Shown here in pieces: positions 1 through 6,665 of a stretch of 24,988 nt of DNA (positions within the stretch are counted from its first letter, which is position 1; each line of letters starts with the position of its first letter). The notes beneath the pieces were generated by a model. That model did no database searches. It was given only the letters and a program-made list of their open reading frames with translations, and had not been told where the DNA came from. The position numbers were made by a program, and so were the translations under genes. Origin of the DNA: a virus; the IMG/VR virus record IMGVR_UViG_3300032267_000365, positions 1 to 24,988 of that record; one strand, written 5' to 3'.

Positions 1-829
1 CAACGTGCTGCATCACAAGCGCGCACAGCGGGTTAATGTTGAAGTCAACGCTGATGTGCACTGGCATGTTGCGGTTGAGCTGCACGCTGTCATCGATGTG
101 CTTATCATCGCTCCACTCGTAGAGGAACGGGTTCGCCACATCGTCCATCACATCCCAATCGCCCTCCACGAATCGGGCGTACTGCACAGGCGGAAGCTCC
201 TTCAGGCTATCAAGATACTCAGCCGGTATGTGCGGGTTATCGGTAATCTTGCTCGGGATGAATGTCCAGCGCTCGGGCAGCGTGCCCTCTTTATATCGTT
301 CGTAGATGATTGACTTAACCCAGTTGTTCGCCGGGTTGCACGTTGCGAGGCACACGATCGGCGGCTTGCCATGCGCCTTGTTCCATGAGCCGATGCGCTC
401 TTGCACCTTGTAGAATGTCTGCTCTTGCAACTCGTTAACCTCATCCAAGCCCGCGCCATTGACCTCGAGCCCCTTGAAGCGGTTGAGGTCTTTATCATCG
501 TCAAAGCTCTCAGCCATGAACAGCAACTCGCTGCCATTGATAAATGTCACTACTTGCGTGTCTCGGTTCCAGCTCTCAACGTACTGATTCACGCCATCGT
601 CAAGTATCGAGTTGAAGGATGTAAAGGTTGTGCGCTTCAGGTCCGGCAGGCTGCGGCGAATAATCACCCATCGGCTCCGCGGGTATTGAAGCGCAAGGTA
701 GCTGAGAGTTAGCAACAGCCAATACGTTTTGCCACCACGTATGGCCCCCCCGAATACGATGACACGGTATGCGCCTGACTCAATTGCCTCGAATGCTGTG
801 GTCTGCCTGCCAGTGAGTTCGAAGTTCAT
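1..829 (-). CDS. terL: Terminase large subunit (3' part cut by window edge)
   Basis: This is the packaging motor ATPase/nuclease that cuts concatemeric DNA and drives it through the portal. I translated it directly from the ATG at 829, and 276 codons remain open to the edge. The N-terminal ATPase shows Walker A GGAIRGGKT (about residues 23-31), a Walker B-like GAGLDEVNEL and the coupling motif CNPANNW. Near the edge, SVDFNINPLCAL carries the first Asp expected of the RNase H-like nuclease domain. The remaining nuclease residues lie outside the window. The start overlaps the upstream stop (TAATG), so translation is probably coupled. The family is certain from the motifs; the packaging type (cos or headful) cannot be told. 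Confidence 0.95.
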   Translation of the reverse strand, partial: MNFELTGRQTTAFEAIESGAYRVIVFGGAIRGGKTYWLLLTLSYLALQYPRSRWVIIRRSLPDLKRTTFTSFNSILDDGVNQYVESWNRDTQVVTFINGSELLFMAESFDDDKDLNRFKGLEVNGAGLDEVNELQEQTFYKVQERIGSWNKAHGKPPIVCLATCNPANNWVKSIIYERYKEGTLPERWTFIPSKITDNPHIPAEYLDSLKELPPVQYARFVEGDWDVMDDVANPFLYEWSDDKHIDDSVQLNRNMPVHISVDFNINPLCALVMQHV

Positions 830-960
830 TATTCTTCCTCATCATTCGGGTCGGGCATGCAGTCGATAATGTGGCGAAGCACCAGCACTAAGCAGTACGC
901 AAGTCCAACCATGAACAGGGTGAACAGCACTCCGATGCCGATGGCCTTAAGCATTGCCAT
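829..960 (-). CDS. Small single-span membrane protein, 43 aa
   Basis: This short gene sits between the small-terminase-like gene and terL. It starts at ATG 960 (or the in-frame ATG 954) and its TAA shares one base with the terL ATG. The product begins MAMLKAIGIGV, has one hydrophobic stretch of about 24 residues (roughly 6-29) and ends in an acidic tail, PDPNDEEE. It overlaps the end of the preceding gene by 14 bases. Perfect packing between two packaging genes argues that it is real. I do not recognise a family; a membrane-anchored accessory or holin-like role would be a guess. Confidence 0.7.
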   Translation of the reverse strand: MAMLKAIGIGVLFTLFMVGLAYCLVLVLRHIIDCMPDPNDEEE

Positions 961-1258
961 CCTCTTTCGTCTTGATGATCACCAACGGCTCGGTAGTCTT
1001 TAGCGTGGTCTCATTGGTCTGCTTCGGCTTGCCGTAAGCACGGTCAAGCAACAACTCAGATGCTCGGACATCGCCTTTCGTGGCTCTTGCTCTTAGTGCT
1101 TTAAGTATTGCCTCTGCTGCCGTGATGCCATCCTTCTCTTCGCCCAATACATCAGCGAGCAATACGTGAAGCTCCGGCAGCTTACGTGGTCGCCCGTTAG
1201 GGTTTCCCGTTTGCCCTTTCTTAAATTTATGTGGCTCTATGTTCTCAGGCTTTGGCAT
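947..1258 (-). CDS. Small terminase-like DNA-binding protein (DUF5681-like)
   Basis: The 103-aa product opens with MPKPENIEPHKFKKGQTG and NPNGRPRKLPE, the basic KFKKGQxGNPxGRP motif of DUF5681-type phage proteins. A helical region (EAILKALRARATKGDVRASELLLDRAYGKPKQ) follows. Proteins of this type often sit directly before terL and are thought to act as the DNA-recognition subunit of terminase. The longer reading from 1339 adds 27 residues that are antisense-like and lie inside the methyltransferase gene, so I chose ATG 1258, which overlaps the methyltransferase stop by 14 bases. The role as small terminase is inferred from position plus motif. Confidence 0.75.
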   Translation of the reverse strand: MPKPENIEPHKFKKGQTGNPNGRPRKLPELHVLLADVLGEEKDGITAAEAILKALRARATKGDVRASELLLDRAYGKPKQTNETTLKTTEPLVIIKTKEDGNA

Positions 1259-2432
1259 CGCTGTTTTTTCGCTGTAAATATGGCTGCCCATTGCGCTTAA
1301 TTGTAAGCGATGGGTCAAGTTTAAGCATCCTGTCGACAATCACTTGGCAATACTTCGGGTCGAGTTCCATCCCGTAGCATTTACGCTTAAGTTGGTGTGA
1401 TGCAACCATTGTTGAGCCGCTGCCAAGAAATACGTCAATAATAATATCTTTTTTTACCGAAGAATTATTCATGAAATATTCTACTAAACCAATAGGTTTC
1501 ATCGTTGGATGCTCTTTATTGTTTCTTGTCTTTTCAAATTCAAATACGGATGTTTGTTTTCTATCTCCGTACCATTTATGAGCTGCTCCTTCTTTCCATC
1601 CATAATGTATTATTTCATGTATTGGATGATAATCAAATCTTGATAAATTTAAAGATGGCTTTTTCCAAACAATAGCTGATTGATATTTCCATAGCCATGC
1701 ATTCACATATTTAGATTGTTCTAAACCTATTGGACTTGCAGCATAAATTGGGCATCCTTCTTTAATAAATAAATCTAATGTGGTAAATACATCTAAAAGA
1801 AATTCCTCAAAATCATCCCTTCTTTCATCGTTTTGTATTTTCCTTCCTTTGCTTTCATAGCCTATTCCATACGGCGGGTCAGTAAATACCATATCCGCTT
1901 TTTGCCCATCCATCAACTTTGCAACCGCATCGCTATCCGTTGAATCCCCACAAAGCAACCGATGCTCTCCAATCTCGAATAGGTCACCAAGTACGATGTC
2001 TGTTTCAATGCCCCCATCAGGTACTTCGAACTCGTCCTCAACTGCTTCGAGTACTTGCTCAGTCTCAAAGTTTGGAATATCAAGCCCCCAATCATTAAGC
2101 TGCTCAGTATCCCAATCGTTAGCAAGCATCTGCCAATCCCATTCGCCTCCGCTTACGTTGTCTTTGATTAAGAATTCACGTTGTTGTTCTTCCGTTAGGT
2201 TGTCTGCGATGATGATAGGTACTTCTTTCAATCCTGCTTCTTTGCAAGCCTTTAGTCGCATATTGCCACCAAGCACCACCATGTCGCTATTGACTACGAT
2301 AGGACGAATGGAAAGCATCTCGGGCAAGTCTTTGATCGACTGCACCAACTTAGCAAACTTCTCATCCTTAATCAATCGAGGATTATTCGGATTGAGTTTA
2401 ACTTCTGATATCTTAACTGCTTTTGTTTTCAT
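1245..2432 (-). CDS. ParB-like nuclease domain fused to adenine DNA methyltransferase
   Basis: The 395-aa protein has an N-terminal ParB/sulfiredoxin-like domain (about 1-120; NPNNPRL and VLGGNMRLKACKEAGLKEVP) joined to a DNA methyltransferase. TDPPYG (184-189) precedes the SAM-binding DVFLGSGST (333-341), with HPTMKP at 308-313. This is the motif order of beta-class amino-methyltransferases, and DPPY suggests N6-adenine. Such fusions are common in phages and probably protect the phage genome from host restriction. ATG 2432 was chosen over the 2573 start because the extra residues lie in the upstream gene, whose stop (2434) is 1 base away. Residues about 184-334 are encoded by strikingly AT-rich DNA. 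No cognate restriction endonuclease is visible. Confidence 0.92.
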   Translation of the reverse strand: MKTKAVKISEVKLNPNNPRLIKDEKFAKLVQSIKDLPEMLSIRPIVVNSDMVVLGGNMRLKACKEAGLKEVPIIIADNLTEEQQREFLIKDNVSGGEWDWQMLANDWDTEQLNDWGLDIPNFETEQVLEAVEDEFEVPDGGIETDIVLGDLFEIGEHRLLCGDSTDSDAVAKLMDGQKADMVFTDPPYGIGYESKGRKIQNDERRDDFEEFLLDVFTTLDLFIKEGCPIYAASPIGLEQSKYVNAWLWKYQSAIVWKKPSLNLSRFDYHPIHEIIHYGWKEGAAHKWYGDRKQTSVFEFEKTRNNKEHPTMKPIGLVEYFMNNSSVKKDIIIDVFLGSGSTMVASHQLKRKCYGMELDPKYCQVIVDRMLKLDPSLTIKRNGQPYLQRKNSDAKA

Positions 2433-2433
2433 G

Positions 2434-2745
2434 TCAACTCCTAAATAGCACAGCCTGTGCATCAGTGTTTTGCTCAATCTTATCGACCTGCTCGCGGCTG
2501 TTATCGTAATGCAAATCGATGTCGAGCCGATCGATGGTCCGCCACTTATCAGCGCCATTGGTGAAGTAAACACGCAGGCGTGGTATGTCGAGCTCTTCAG
2601 CGATGGCGAATACCTCAGCCGATGCGCGGCCTTCGTTGCGGGCTGTTATAATAAACACATCATCGCCCCTGTTAATTGCGCGTTGTGCAATCTGCTTGCC
2701 GGGCTCTGTGTCCAGCACACCATCGATGTCGAATGATACTCTCAT
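2434..2745 (-). CDS. HAD-like phosphatase / 5'-nucleotidase-like protein
   Basis: The 103-aa product starts MRVSFDIDGVLDTEPGK, the HAD motif I DxDGVL with nucleophile Asp6 and acid/base Asp8. FIITARN follows as motif II, and DLHYDNS near residue 80 could be the Asp-containing motif IV. It resembles small phage 5'(3')-deoxyribonucleotidase or polynucleotide phosphatase-like proteins, which trim nucleotide pools or nucleic acid ends. At 103 residues it is a minimal HAD core without an obvious cap domain. Its ATG overlaps the stop of the preceding small gene (ATGA), and its stop is 1 base from the methyltransferase start. The substrate is unknown. Confidence 0.75.
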   Translation of the reverse strand: MRVSFDIDGVLDTEPGKQIAQRAINRGDDVFIITARNEGRASAEVFAIAEELDIPRLRVYFTNGADKWRTIDRLDIDLHYDNSREQVDKIEQNTDAQAVLFRS

Positions 2746-2882
2746 CGTCTACGTGCTTTGCGGTACTTCTCAGCCTCTGCCAGTGCGATTGCCTGCGCTT
2801 GCTGCGGTGGATATCCCTCGCCTATTAGCTTGCGGATGTTCATGCTGATTACCTCTTGACTGTCTCCTTGGAATAGTGGCAT
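2742..2882 (-). CDS. Small basic protein with QAQAIAL motif, 46 aa
   Basis: This tiny gene is too short for usual ORF cut-offs. It starts at ATG 2882 (MPLFQGDSQEVISMNIRKLI) and ends with a basic tail, EKYRKARRR. The pattern of a short N-terminus, NIRKLIGEGYPP, QAQAIAL and a basic tail matches a family of very small proteins found across phages and prophages (DUF6496-like), whose function is not known. The stop overlaps the next ATG (ATGA at 2742-2745). The upstream gene ends at 2884, so the gene fills the gap exactly. An in-frame second ATG (2843) would give a shorter form. Confidence 0.75.
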   Translation of the reverse strand: MPLFQGDSQEVISMNIRKLIGEGYPPQQAQAIALAEAEKYRKARRR

Positions 2883-2883
2883 G

Positions 2884-3255
2884 TTATGCTGTGATTAGTT
2901 CGGTGAAGATACGGCCTTCGTGCTGTGCGTTAAGGCTGTGCCCATTGGTAGCGATTTGATTGTATTGCAGTGGGTAGATAACGAGGTTGTGCAGTTTGCC
3001 CGATGCGAATACTTTGCATGTGTAGGCATTGTTCTTATCGCGGTCTTCGGTTGGCAATATAACGCCGAATTTATACTCAGGTTCATCGGTTGGCAGTATC
3101 AGCTTGTTAACCTCTGCAAAGCCTTTCAAATCCTTTTCAGTGAATGCCACGGCTATATCGTACTCCATGCTCGGATGCGTAAGGTAGCCGAAATAATGCG
3201 GCTTTCCGTTCACCTCTGAATCAATGAATACTCCGGCTCTTAGTCTGCGTGTCAT
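2884..3255 (-). CDS. Hypothetical phage protein, 123 aa
   Basis: This soluble 123-aa product starts MTRRLRAGVFIDSEVNGKPH and carries the notable stretch YKFGVILPTEDRDKNNAYTC. I recognise no domain, and there is no membrane segment or signal peptide. The start overlaps the upstream stop (ATGA, 3252-3255), so it is probably translated by coupling with that gene. It sits in the run of small genes between the helicase and the HAD-like protein, which suggests an accessory role in DNA metabolism, but no motif supports this. Confidence 0.65.
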   Translation of the reverse strand: MTRRLRAGVFIDSEVNGKPHYFGYLTHPSMEYDIAVAFTEKDLKGFAEVNKLILPTDEPEYKFGVILPTEDRDKNNAYTCKVFASGKLHNLVIYPLQYNQIATNGHSLNAQHEGRIFTELITA

Positions 3256-3635
3256 AGGTTGTATGTATCAATGCGTTTCTTAACCATCTCGATGAATCGC
3301 TCCATCATTGTCGCGTAGAAGCTGTTAAAGTCCTTATGCCCTTCCGGTGCGTGTTCGAATAGCACATAGAGTGTTGATCGTAACCGCTGGCTCGGTGTCT
3401 TACTTCCAAGCTCGGCGGCATCGAGTTTAAGGTTATTAAGTAGCTGTTCATCGTTGTAGTTGAACTGCTCGCCTTTGAATGCCATCACACCCACTCCACC
3501 CATCCACTGGTTGAATAGTGCGCTCGTTTGCTCGGGCGTTAGCTCCTGCGTTCCGATTGTAACCTTAATGGTTTTATCGCGGCGCGTTGCTACCGATTCA
3601 ATCGCACATGGTATGGTTAATAAGTCAACAGCCAT
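3252..3635 (-). CDS. Conserved-type phage protein, 127 aa, possible DNA-metabolism accessory
   Basis: The 127-aa product begins MAVDLLTIPCAIESVATRRD, followed by KTIKVTIGTQELTPEQ. That pattern (conserved N-terminal strand, TQELTPEQ, then a helical C-terminus ending in FIEMVKKRIDTYNL) is one I associate with uncharacterised proteins in Bacteroidetes phages. No catalytic motif is visible. The gene overlaps the preceding one by 11 bases and the next by 4. Placement between a small basic protein and a hypothetical gene gives no direct clue to its job. Confidence 0.65.
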   Translation of the reverse strand: MAVDLLTIPCAIESVATRRDKTIKVTIGTQELTPEQTSALFNQWMGGVGVMAFKGEQFNYNDEQLLNNLKLDAAELGSKTPSQRLRSTLYVLFEHAPEGHKDFNSFYATMMERFIEMVKKRIDTYNL

Positions 3636-3840
3636 ATTCAGGAATATTTTGCTTAGGTTCGTTCTTAGGGTTTGTCTTTAACCCATCCATGTAATCGTAC
3701 ACCATACGGCGAATTGATGATTTATGCGACTCAGGCACGCGGAAGGTAATGTTAACCGTTGGCTCGCCATATAGCGGCTTTGCTCCAGCGCCCTCGCGGT
3801 ATCCCCCTCGCCCTGTCTTTATGTTTTCACTTGACTCCAT
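3625..3840 (-). CDS. Small protein with N-terminal RGGYREGAGAKP motif, 71 aa
   Basis: I chose ATG 3840 (MESSENIKTGRGGYREGAGA), because the 25 extra residues from 3915 would cross the promoter box at 3848-3855. The N-terminal RGGxREGAGxKP motif followed by VNITFRVPESHKSSIRRMVYDYM is typical of small phage and mobile-element proteins. The second part looks like a short ribbon-helix-helix type strand and helices, so DNA binding or regulation is plausible but unproven. The -7 box ends 7 bases from the ATG, giving an almost leaderless transcript. It overlaps the next gene by 11 bases. Confidence 0.65.
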   Translation of the reverse strand: MESSENIKTGRGGYREGAGAKPLYGEPTVNITFRVPESHKSSIRRMVYDYMDGLKTNPKNEPKQNIPEYGC

Positions 3841-3847
3841 TGAATTG

Positions 3848-3855
3848 CAAAGATA
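3848..3855 (-). promoter_or_regulatory. Bacteroidetes -7 box (TATCTTTG)
   Basis: TATCTTTG matches TAnnTTTG and lies 7 bases before the ATG at 3840. No good -33 TTTG is visible at the usual spacing, so this is weaker than the sites at 11434 and 21335. If it is used, the leader would be only a few bases long. Confidence 0.45.
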
Positions 3856-3860
3856 AGTAT

Positions 3861-4097
3861 TTATTTGATTGTGTGGTGCATTTCGATGCCGTTTTTTTTC
3901 AAAAGCATCAGCCACCCATAGCAGCGTTTGAGGTATGCCTTGCGCACGAATGAGCCATTAAGTGCGTGTTTCAAGTGCGCTGCGTAGCTTCGATGCGTTC
4001 GCGTGGTGCTGTGGTATGTTACGCATCCATCGGTTATCGTTGCCTCGCTCGGTTCGTAGTTATTCATGCGCTCGATTAGTTGCTCTTCGATTGTCAT
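3861..4097 (-). CDS. Hypothetical protein, 78 aa, coupled to dnaB
   Basis: The ATG at 4097 shares a base with the dnaB stop (TAATG), so it is probably coupled. The product MTIEEQLIERMNNYEPSEAT has a basic, aromatic-rich C-terminal half with a YLKRCYGWLMLLKKNG stretch. It is soluble or weakly amphipathic, and I recognise no family. Its position right after the helicase suggests a replication accessory, by context only. Confidence 0.6.
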   Translation of the reverse strand: MTIEEQLIERMNNYEPSEATITDGCVTYHSTTRTHRSYAAHLKHALNGSFVRKAYLKRCYGWLMLLKKNGIEMHHTIK

Positions 4098-5515
4098 TAG
4101 AAGGGGCTTATATCAAAACTTTCATTCGGCTGCATTGCTTTCGGCTCGAGCTCAGGCATGTCATGCTTAACCGGAAGGAAGGTGCTGCCACCACTCGAGC
4201 CATTATCGTGAAAGCTCGTGAGGGTGCTGTTATGCTTAAAGCGTACCTCACCGGTTGAACCTTGCCGATGCTTTTCGAATAGGTAAAATACATCGGAGCT
4301 ATAAGGGTTGCCAGCTTCATCATTCAATCCGTAGTATTCAGGTCGATAGACGAACATAACAGTGTCGGCATCCTGTTCGATGCTACCCGACTCGCGAAGG
4401 TCTGAGAGTATCGGTCGCTTATCGGCGCGTTGCTCGACTTGCCTACTCAACTGGGCAAGTGCGATAATCGGTATATTAAGCTCCTTCTGTGCGGCTTTCA
4501 AAGTTCGGCTTATCTCTGCAACCTCAGCCTCGCGATTACCGCCTCTGAAGCCCTCGATTGTCATAAGCTGAAGATAGTCAATGATTGCCCACTTGCAATT
4601 GTTCTTACGTGACTCCCGCCGCATTATGCGTATTGCCTCATGCACACCGCATCGCGGCTTATCGTAGATTGTTATGGGTAGCTTCTCAACTAATCCGATC
4701 GTGGTTTCGAATGCGTGTAGCTCGGGCTGAGATAGGTTACCATCGCGCAGGCGTGCGCTATTAATCGCATCGTTCGCGTGTTGAAGTATGAGCCGCTGGC
4801 AGAGCTGCGATTGATTCATCTCGAGGTTGAAGTATATGCCCGGCTCATTGAACTGGCAGGCGTGGTACAATGCGAGGGCTGTCTTACCCATCGATGGCCT
4901 GCCTGCTAAGATTATAAGCTCGGGATGAAAGCCTCCAGTGAATCGATTAAGTGCTGCGATGCCAGTATTCAATCCGCTCGTCTTACCGCTTTGATGTAAC
5001 GCTGCGCGGCGGTAGTATGCTTGCCGCTCTTCGTGGGTGAGTTGAAGGGTAGTGATTATGTTATCGGTAGGGCTGCCATTCTCGATCAGGGTATTGAGGC
5101 GCTTAATGATGTTAACCGCTGTTTCACCTCCGCTCTTCAACTTACCTAAGCCGAGTGCCTCTTCGGTTAGGATGTGGTTTATACTGCGCTTGATGTGTTC
5201 ATCTTTGAGAATGCTGATGTACTCATTAATTGGCTCGGAGTAACTCAGCTCATTGCCCCACTGGGTTACGCTGGCAATCTCATTAGCCGTGAGTGTTTTT
5301 TCCGATAATGCGTATTTTCCGAATGTAACGAATGTCGGCTGCTTGCCGTCCTTCATTATCGCGTTTATGACCTTAAAGGCTTTGAGGGCTGTATCGTCTG
5401 AGAAGTGTTCATCGATAAGCTGCGGCGCGATTTCCTTGTAGTTATCATCGCCGTTTAGGCAAAGGAACATAAGAGCCTGTTCGATTTTAGGCACGTAGTG
5501 CTTTGGGATGTTCAT
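4097..5515 (-). CDS. dnaB: DnaB-like replicative DNA helicase
   Basis: The 472-aa hexameric 5'-3' helicase would unwind the phage replication fork. An N-terminal DnaB helical domain (about 8-110) is followed by a RecA-like motor. Motifs are Walker A GRPSMGKTA (205-213), Walker B AIIDYLQLM (310-318), AQLSRQVEQR (354-363) and the C-terminal SDLRESGSIEQDAD (371-384) containing the arginine region of DnaB motif H4. Length is normal for the family. The ATG at 5515 lies 4 bases from a TAAATTTG box (5520-5527), predicting a leaderless message. The DUF6291-like replication protein is directly upstream. No phage DNA polymerase is visible, so host polymerase is probably recruited. Confidence 0.95.
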   Translation of the reverse strand: MNIPKHYVPKIEQALMFLCLNGDDNYKEIAPQLIDEHFSDDTALKAFKVINAIMKDGKQPTFVTFGKYALSEKTLTANEIASVTQWGNELSYSEPINEYISILKDEHIKRSINHILTEEALGLGKLKSGGETAVNIIKRLNTLIENGSPTDNIITTLQLTHEERQAYYRRAALHQSGKTSGLNTGIAALNRFTGGFHPELIILAGRPSMGKTALALYHACQFNEPGIYFNLEMNQSQLCQRLILQHANDAINSARLRDGNLSQPELHAFETTIGLVEKLPITIYDKPRCGVHEAIRIMRRESRKNNCKWAIIDYLQLMTIEGFRGGNREAEVAEISRTLKAAQKELNIPIIALAQLSRQVEQRADKRPILSDLRESGSIEQDADTVMFVYRPEYYGLNDEAGNPYSSDVFYLFEKHRQGSTGEVRFKHNSTLTSFHDNGSSGGSTFLPVKHDMPELEPKAMQPNESFDISPF

Positions 5516-5519
5516 AATT

Positions 5520-5527
5520 CAAATTTA
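5520..5527 (-). promoter_or_regulatory. Bacteroidetes -7 box (TAAATTTG) for dnaB
   Basis: TAAATTTG fits TAnnTTTG and ends 4 bases before the dnaB ATG. It lies in the 33-base gap between dnaB and the preceding gene. No clear -33 TTTG is seen; the region is T/A-rich. The 4-base spacing matches the sites at 12898 and 23210. Confidence 0.45.
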
Positions 5528-5548
5528 GTGAATGAATGATTTATTTTT

Positions 5549-6145
5549 TTATTCCATCTTAACGCCCATCGATGCGCGTGTCTTTGTTGGTGCTGCGTTT
5601 GCTGGTTGCTTATCCTTATCGCGTTTATTCCAAGTAACCAATCTTCGCCCAGTATCCCAAGCATCCTGAGAGGTCAAACGTATCCTACCATTCGCAAGCG
5701 GCTCAGTCCAATAGTTAAAGAAAGCATTTAGGAGTTCCTTAGGATATCTATCCTTGTATGCCGTCATTGATTCAATCAAATCTTGCTCGCTCCACCTCTT
5801 AAAGCTATCTTTATTTTTATCCTTATCTTTATCTTTATCCTTATCCTTATCCTTATCCTTATAGGCTTCCGTTTCGCTTTCAATTCGCTTCGGTTTCGCT
5901 TCCGATTCGCTTCCGATTCGCTTCGATTTCGGTTTGCTTCCGTTTATATAGTTAGTATTGCCCTTTGTTAACACAGGCTCAAAAGCAATGAATAATGCCT
6001 TCGCGAGTCCGGTTAATTCAGTCTGTTTGAAATCGAGCGAATAAAGAAAAATTGCATCGTATAACTCAAGCCTTGCGGCTTCAGGTAGCTCTTGCATTGC
6101 CTCATACATTGATCGGTAAAATATGCAAGTATCTCGCTTATCCAT
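5549..6145 (-). CDS. DUF6291-like replication protein with a KD-repeat linker
   Basis: The 198-aa protein has an N-terminal domain (about 5-68; FYRSMYEAMQELPEAARLEL through ELTGLAKALFIAFEP) like DUF6291, found beside phage helicases. A low-complexity linker follows (KRIGSE/KRIESE repeats, then about eight KD units, residues 95-112). The C-terminal domain (about 113-198) includes LLNAFFNYWTEP and GRIRLTSQDAWDTGRRLVTW. Its place just before dnaB fits an origin-binding or helicase-loading role, by analogy with DnaD-type proteins. The ATG lies only 3 bases after the U-tract of the terminator-like RNA element, so that RNA could control its expression. Confidence 0.7.
   Translation of the reverse strand: MDKRDTCIFYRSMYEAMQELPEAARLELYDAIFLYSLDFKQTELTGLAKALFIAFEPVLTKGNTNYINGSKPKSKRIGSESEAKPKRIESETEAYKDKDKDKDKDKDKDKNKDSFKRWSEQDLIESMTAYKDRYPKELLNAFFNYWTEPLANGRIRLTSQDAWDTGRRLVTWNKRDKDKQPANAAPTKTRASMGVKME
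5817..5863. repeat. Hexanucleotide tandem repeat (ATCCTT/AAGGAT-type)
   Basis: About eight consecutive 6-base units (ATCCTT or ATCTTT on the + strand) encode the alternating Lys-Asp linker of the DUF6291-like protein. Because the unit is a multiple of three, gain or loss changes linker length without a frameshift. A second degenerate repeat (TTCCGATTCGC type, about 5880-5945) lies next to it. Confidence 0.8.
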
Positions 6146-6148
6146 TGT

Positions 6149-6222
6149 AAAAAAAATGCCCTTTGGCGGCTGCGGTCAGAGCGGCTCGGTTGTTAAACTT
6201 CGCCTCGCAGCCATCAAAGGGC
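6149..6222 (-). terminator. Strong intrinsic terminator / attenuator hairpin
   Basis: On the minus strand GCCCTTTGATGGCTGCG (6206-6222) pairs with CGCAGCCGCCAAAGGGC (6158-6174), 17 positions with one mismatch and one wobble. A run of eight T follows (6149-6156). The loop is 31 bases. It ends 3 bases before the ATG at 6145, so it either closes the short RNA that starts near 6264 or attenuates transcription into the replication genes. Confidence 0.8.
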
Positions 6223-6265
6223 TTCAAGATTTTTGAAAATACATTCAGGCTCTGACCTCCGAATG
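6149..6265 (-). ncRNA. Candidate structured small RNA (kissing-loop fold), about 115 nt
   Basis: The 136-base gap between the VRR-NUC gene and the replication gene has its own -7 box (6268-6275) and its own terminator. In RNA order the first hairpin pairs CATTCGG (6259-6265) with CTGAATG (6242-6248), and its 10-base loop contains GGTCAGAGC (6249-6257). A small hairpin TTCAA/TTGAA follows (6223-6237). The large terminator hairpin carries GCTCTGACC (6174-6182) at the end of its loop, fully complementary to the first loop over 9 bases. No ORF of note lies inside. I do not recognise it as a known riboswitch or ribozyme. Confidence 0.55.
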
Positions 6266-6267
6266 CT

Positions 6268-6275
6268 CAAATATA
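6268..6275 (-). promoter_or_regulatory. Bacteroidetes -7 box (TATATTTG) for the structured RNA
   Basis: TATATTTG fits TAnnTTTG, and a TTG lies 23 bases upstream (6299-6301), at the long end of the allowed spacing. The predicted transcription start, near 6264, falls at the base of the first hairpin, so the RNA would begin with a folded 5' end. Confidence 0.5.
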
Positions 6276-6281
6276 CACAAT

Positions 6282-6665
6282 TTATCTCAAATACTCTTCA
6301 ATTATTTCAATGCACTCCATTAACCCAATGCCGAACACGGCCTTATATCCTACCATGTTAAGATGGTTGAGCATTGCATGTTGCTCTTCAAGGTGTTGAT
6401 CGGCGTAGAGCGTGCCGTCCTTGCGCTGCGTTCGTTCGCCCTCCTTTTTTATTTCGATGTATAGCCCAGCGTAACCGTTCGATGGCTGGCAGATGAATAG
6501 GTCAGGGTAGCCTCGATGCGGGTTGAGCCCCTTGTGCGATTTCGCTTGCCCGATGCTCATCTTTACGCCCGCGCTGAAGTCGAAACGCCATAATACTCTC
6601 GCGTGCTTTAGCTTCATAAACTTCGCGATTGCAAAGTATATATCTGATTCTTTAGCCTTTCTCAT
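6282..6665 (-). CDS. VRR-NUC domain nuclease
   Basis: The 127-aa protein is a single-domain VRR-NUC nuclease of the PD-(D/E)XK superfamily. Members cut branched or flap DNA structures and are frequent in phage replication modules. Visible catalytic elements are GYPDLFI (52-58, Asp55), LYIEIKKEG (68-76, Glu71 and Lys73) and EEQHAMLNHLNMVGYKAVF (93-111, Gln95). Length is typical for stand-alone phage versions. The start at 6665 overlaps the end of the cytosine methyltransferase by 14 bases. The structured RNA lies directly downstream. A role in resolving recombination intermediates with the nearby RecE-like exonuclease is likely but inferred. Confidence 0.88.
   Translation of the reverse strand: MRKAKESDIYFAIAKFMKLKHARVLWRFDFSAGVKMSIGQAKSHKGLNPHRGYPDLFICQPSNGYAGLYIEIKKEGERTQRKDGTLYADQHLEEQHAMLNHLNMVGYKAVFGIGLMECIEIIEEYLR

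Noticed and set aside
2433-2573. Longer start for the ParB-methyltransferase
   Set aside because: The extra residues overlap the HAD-like gene in another frame and show no conserved pattern. The ParB domain begins right after ATG 2432.
5675-5682. TACGTTTG promoter-like box
   Set aside because: It lies inside the replication gene with no start codon near it. About six chance matches per strand are expected in this length.
5817-5863. Short CRISPR-like repeat array
   Set aside because: The units are six bases with no spacers and are in-frame codons of a charged linker.
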